Positions 32,266-34,747 of a stretch of 34,747 bases of DNA are shown in pieces. Each line of letters begins with the position of its first letter. Position 1 is the stretch's first letter. Location: NCBI GenBank assembly GCA_016288755.1, contig JAEELE010000093.1, forward strand, positions 1 to 34,747. The letters run 5' to 3'. The notes under the pieces are model-generated. The model made no database searches. It was not told the origin of the DNA and saw only the letters and a program-made list of their open reading frames with translations. The stretch is from Oscillospiraceae bacterium (GTDB lineage Bacteria > Bacillota > Clostridia > Oscillospirales > Ruminococcaceae). Made by a program: the position numbers and the translations under genes.

Positions 32266-33500
32266 GACGTTATGTGATAATCGGAAACGGCGTTGCGGCA
32301 GCAGGATGCATCGAGGGCATCCGTTCGGTCGATGCCGCGGGCAGCATCACCGTCATTTCCGCGGAGGAGCATCCGGTCTACTGCCGCCCGCTGATCTCCT
32401 ATTACCTCGAACAGAAAACCGACCGCGAGCGCATGAATTACCGCGCGCCCTCGTTCTATGCCGACAACGGCGTCACCGTGCTCTACGGCAAGCGCGCAGA
32501 GAAGATCGACCCGGACGCGCGGCAGATCACGCTCAGCTCCGGCGAATCGCTCCCCTATGACGCACTCTGCGTCTGCACGGGGTCGTCGCCGTTTGTGCCG
32601 CCGATGCAGGGGCTCGATACGGTCGCGCAGAAGTTCAGCTTCATGACGCTCGACGACGCACTGGCGCTCGAGCAGGCAGTCACGCCGGATTCCCGCGTGC
32701 TGATCGTCGGCGCCGGACTGATCGGTCTGAAATGCGCAGAGGGGCTGCACGGGCGCGTGAAGTCGATCGCCGTCTGCGATCTGGCGCCCCGCGTGCTCTC
32801 ATCCATTCTCGACGACAGATGCGCACAGATGATGCAGCAGCATCTCGAGCAGCACGGCATATCGTTTTTGCTCGGCACAAGCGCAAAGGAATTTCAGGGG
32901 AACAAAGCGATCATGCAGAACGGCGAGACCGTCGGATTTGACGTGCTCGTGCTGGCAGTCGGCGTGCGGGCGAACACCGCACTCGTGAAGGACGCCGGCG
33001 GCACGGTCAGCCGCGGCATTGCGGTCGACACACAGTGCAGAACCGATCTTCCGGATATTTTCGCGGCGGGCGACTGCACCGAATACCGCGATATTTCGTC
33101 GGGCGCGCAGAAGATCATGGCACTGATGCCCAATGCCTACATGCAGGGGCACACCGCAGGCGTCAATATGGCAGGCGGCGAGGCGGCATTTGACAACGCG
33201 ATCCCGATGAATTCGATCGGATTTTTCGGTCTGCACTGCCACACGGCGGGCTCACAGCCCGAGGGCTGCGAGGTCTTTGAGGAGGCAGACAGCAGCCATA
33301 TCAAGCGGCTGTTTGTCAAGGATGACAGGCTGACCGGCTTCATGCTGATCGGGCACATGCACCGCACCGGCATCTATACCGCACTGATCCGGAATCAGAC
33401 ACCGCTTTCGTCGGTCGATTTTGCAAGACTGAGGATCGAGCCGCAGCTCGCGGCAATGGGTGCTGCATACCGCGACCGTGTGCTGAAGGGAGTGATTTGA
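32262..33500 (+). CDS. FAD-dependent NAD(P)H oxidoreductase, probable electron input of split glutamate synthase
   Basis: A 412-residue pyridine nucleotide-disulfide family flavoprotein. The N-terminal FAD site is YVIIGNGVAAAGCIEGI, the NAD(P)H site VLIVGAGLIGLKCAEGL at about residues 146-162 and the second FAD motif IFAAGDCTEY at about 266-275. There is no CxxC redox disulfide in the first domain, so it belongs to the rubredoxin-reductase/NirB-like group rather than the disulfide reductases. GGAGG precedes the ATG. It is directly followed by the GXGXG subunit with no gap, so the products are probably made in fixed ratio. Confidence 0.93.
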   Translation: MRRYVIIGNGVAAAGCIEGIRSVDAAGSITVISAEEHPVYCRPLISYYLEQKTDRERMNYRAPSFYADNGVTVLYGKRAEKIDPDARQITLSSGESLPYDALCVCTGSSPFVPPMQGLDTVAQKFSFMTLDDALALEQAVTPDSRVLIVGAGLIGLKCAEGLHGRVKSIAVCDLAPRVLSSILDDRCAQMMQQHLEQHGISFLLGTSAKEFQGNKAIMQNGETVGFDVLVLAVGVRANTALVKDAGGTVSRGIAVDTQCRTDLPDIFAAGDCTEYRDISSGAQKIMALMPNAYMQGHTAGVNMAGGEAAFDNAIPMNSIGFFGLHCHTAGSQPEGCEVFEEADSSHIKRLFVKDDRLTGFMLIGHMHRTGIYTALIRNQTPLSSVDFARLRIEPQLAAMGAAYRDRVLKGVI

Positions 33501-34223
33501 ATGCAGCTCAATGCGGCAGGGCTCGGCTTTCAGGAGCTCAACGAAAAACTGCGCGAAACGGATGACCCGGAGGTCACGCTGGAGGGCTGCATCGGGCAGC
33601 GCTTCATTGCGGCAGGCATGTCCGGCAAGCATATCGGCATTCACGGCATCGCGGGCAATGCGCTCGGTGCGTATCTGAACGGCTCGGTGATCGAGACCTT
33701 CGGCAATGCGCAGGACGCAGTCGGCGACACGATGAACGAGGGACGCATCATCGTGCACGGCAGCATCGGCGATGCGGCAGGCTATGCGATGCGCGGCGGA
33801 AAGATCTTCGTGCAGGGCAATGCGGGCTATCGCGCCGGCATCCACATGAAGGCGTATCAGGAGAAGGTGCCGGTCATGGTGATCGGCGGGCGCACGGGCA
33901 GCTTCCTCGGCGAATATCAGGCGGGCGGCGTCATCATCGTGCTCGGGCTGGGCAGAGGCGAGCGTCCGATCGTCAGCAATTTTCCGTGCACGGGCATGCA
34001 CGGCGGCAAGCTCTTCCTCCGCTCGGACTGTGCGGGCATCCACTTCCCGCATCAGGTGCATCACCGCATCGCGCAGGCGGAGGAGCTTGACGAAATCCGC
34101 CCGCATATCGCGGAATACTGCCAATATTTCGGCGCCGACGCAGAGGAACTGCTCTCCGCGCCCTTCACGGTCGTCACGCCCGACAGCGGCAACCCCTATC
34201 AGCAGATGTATGTCGCGAATTAG
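33501..34223 (+). CDS. Glutamate synthase GXGXG domain subunit (GltB3)
   Basis: A 240-residue protein equal to the C-terminal beta-helix domain of large-subunit GltB. The repeated glycine pattern is clear: GKHIGIHGIAGNALGAYLNG, GRIIVHGSIGDAAGYAMRGG and GKIFVQGNAGYRAGIHM, one turn about every 20 residues. In the full enzyme this helix supports the amidotransferase and synthase domains and helps shape the ammonia tunnel. The ATG follows the reductase stop directly. The three GltB parts are thus all present but in an interrupted order B1-B2-FeS-reductase-B3. Confidence 0.93.
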   Translation: MQLNAAGLGFQELNEKLRETDDPEVTLEGCIGQRFIAAGMSGKHIGIHGIAGNALGAYLNGSVIETFGNAQDAVGDTMNEGRIIVHGSIGDAAGYAMRGGKIFVQGNAGYRAGIHMKAYQEKVPVMVIGGRTGSFLGEYQAGGVIIVLGLGRGERPIVSNFPCTGMHGGKLFLRSDCAGIHFPHQVHHRIAQAEELDEIRPHIAEYCQYFGADAEELLSAPFTVVTPDSGNPYQQMYVAN

Positions 34224-34357
34224 AGGTTAGAAGTTGGAAATGAGAAGTGAGAAGTGCGACCGTCGCTGACGCATTTATTCTTTATTCATTATTCTTTCTT
34301 CTTTTCTCCGCAACTCGCCATTCCGCATTCCATAAGACTGTTCCGGAGGTTTTTTTC
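34224..34357. repeat. Low-complexity gap before pyrG
   Basis: A purine tract (TTAGAAGTTGGAAATGAGAA type, 34227-34257) and then a pyrimidine tract (TTTATTCTTTATTCATT type, 34274-34316), related to the tracts at 2934-3060 and 18174-18455. No terminator or convincing promoter is seen. Confidence 0.6.
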
Positions 34358-34747
34358 GTGACCAAATATATTTTCGTGACCGGCGGTGTGGTGTCCGGGC
34401 TGGGCAAGGGCATCACGGCGGCATCGCTCGGCAGACTGCTCAAGAGCCGCGGACTCAAGGTCGCGGCACAGAAGCTCGACCCCTATATCAACGTCGACCC
34501 CGGCACGATGAGCCCCTATCAGCACGGCGAGGTGTTCGTCACTGAGGACGGCGCAGAGACCGATCTCGACCTCGGGCACTATGAGCGGTTCATCGACGAG
34601 AACCTTAACCGCTTCTCCAATCTGACGACCGGCAAGGTCTATTCCAATGTGCTGCAGAAGGAACGCCGCGGCGAATATCTCGGGCGCACCGTGCAGATCA
34701 TCCCGCACATCACCGACGAGGTCAAGCATTTCAGCTACAGCGGCGGC
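34358..34747 (+). CDS. pyrG: CTP synthase (partial, 5' part only)
   Basis: The first 130 codons are present; the gene runs past the right edge. The product makes CTP from UTP with ATP and glutamine. The N-terminal [17 protein letters not shown] motif is the ATP-binding signature, followed by [15 protein letters not shown] and [22 protein letters not shown], all characteristic of the synthase domain. The start is a GTG with CGGAGG eight bases upstream. Confidence 0.97.
   Translation, partial: MTKYIFVTGGVVSGLGKGITAASLGRLLKSRGLKVAAQKLDPYINVDPGTMSPYQHGEVFVTEDGAETDLDLGHYERFIDENLNRFSNLTTGKVYSNVLQKERRGEYLGRTVQIIPHITDEVKHFSYSGG

Overview
The window is GC-rich bacterial chromosome, probably from an anaerobic Clostridia of the Oscillospiraceae/Ruminococcaceae, close to Ruminococcus. 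The evidence is the gene order (rplS-lepB-rbgA-rnhB-yraN and tig-clpP-clpX-lon-engB, both typical of Firmicutes), strong GGAGG ribosome sites with some GTG and TTG starts, a tRNA without encoded CCA, a secreted GH16 glucanase with a type I dockerin (cellulosome-type anchoring), and nitrogen genes of the split, archaeal-like glutamate synthase type. This placement is inference; no 16S or marker search was possible.

Layout. 1-3112 (minus strand): an ECF sigma factor translationally coupled to a large membrane protein, probably its sensor or anti-sigma factor, cut by the left edge. 3132-8707 (plus): rplS with a structured leader, two signal peptidases I, rbgA, a small membrane protein, rnhB, yraN and an unknown protein built from an internal duplication. 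8739-10924: thrC coupled to a metallophosphoesterase. 11077-18173: proteostasis cluster tig, clpP, clpX, lon, engB. 18500-19642 (minus): a signal-peptidase-like membrane protein that appears to lack the catalytic dyad. 19857-19929: tRNA-Thr(CGT). 20215-24626: a beta-glucan locus, with a dockerin-bearing double GH16 enzyme, a divergent AraC regulator and a GH16-CBM lipoprotein; the two enzyme promoters share a TGATATT box at identical spacing. 24786-25814 (minus): lipoprotein nuclease. 26483-34223: nitrogen assimilation, with an Amt-PII fusion transporter divergent from a split GOGAT operon (amidotransferase, FMN synthase, Fe-S protein, FAD reductase, GXGXG domain). 34358 to the right edge: start of pyrG.

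The most interesting non-coding signal is the 424-bp interval between the Amt-PII gene and the GOGAT operon. Both promoters lead into an intrinsic terminator placed before the first gene. In both leaders a hairpin with a six-base loop carrying A at position 1 and G at position 4 would mask the terminator's 5' arm. The Amt leader carries three such loops, two of them in directly abutting hairpins. This is the layout known for ANTAR-protein antitermination and suggests one RNA-binding regulator for ammonium uptake and glutamate synthesis.

Many intergenic gaps are filled with repeated, hairpin-dense sequence of at least four kinds: a 171-bp tandem unit with compensatory stem changes, a multi-hairpin element with shared ends, a 151-bp palindromic MITE-like element, and purine/pyrimidine-biased low-complexity tracts.
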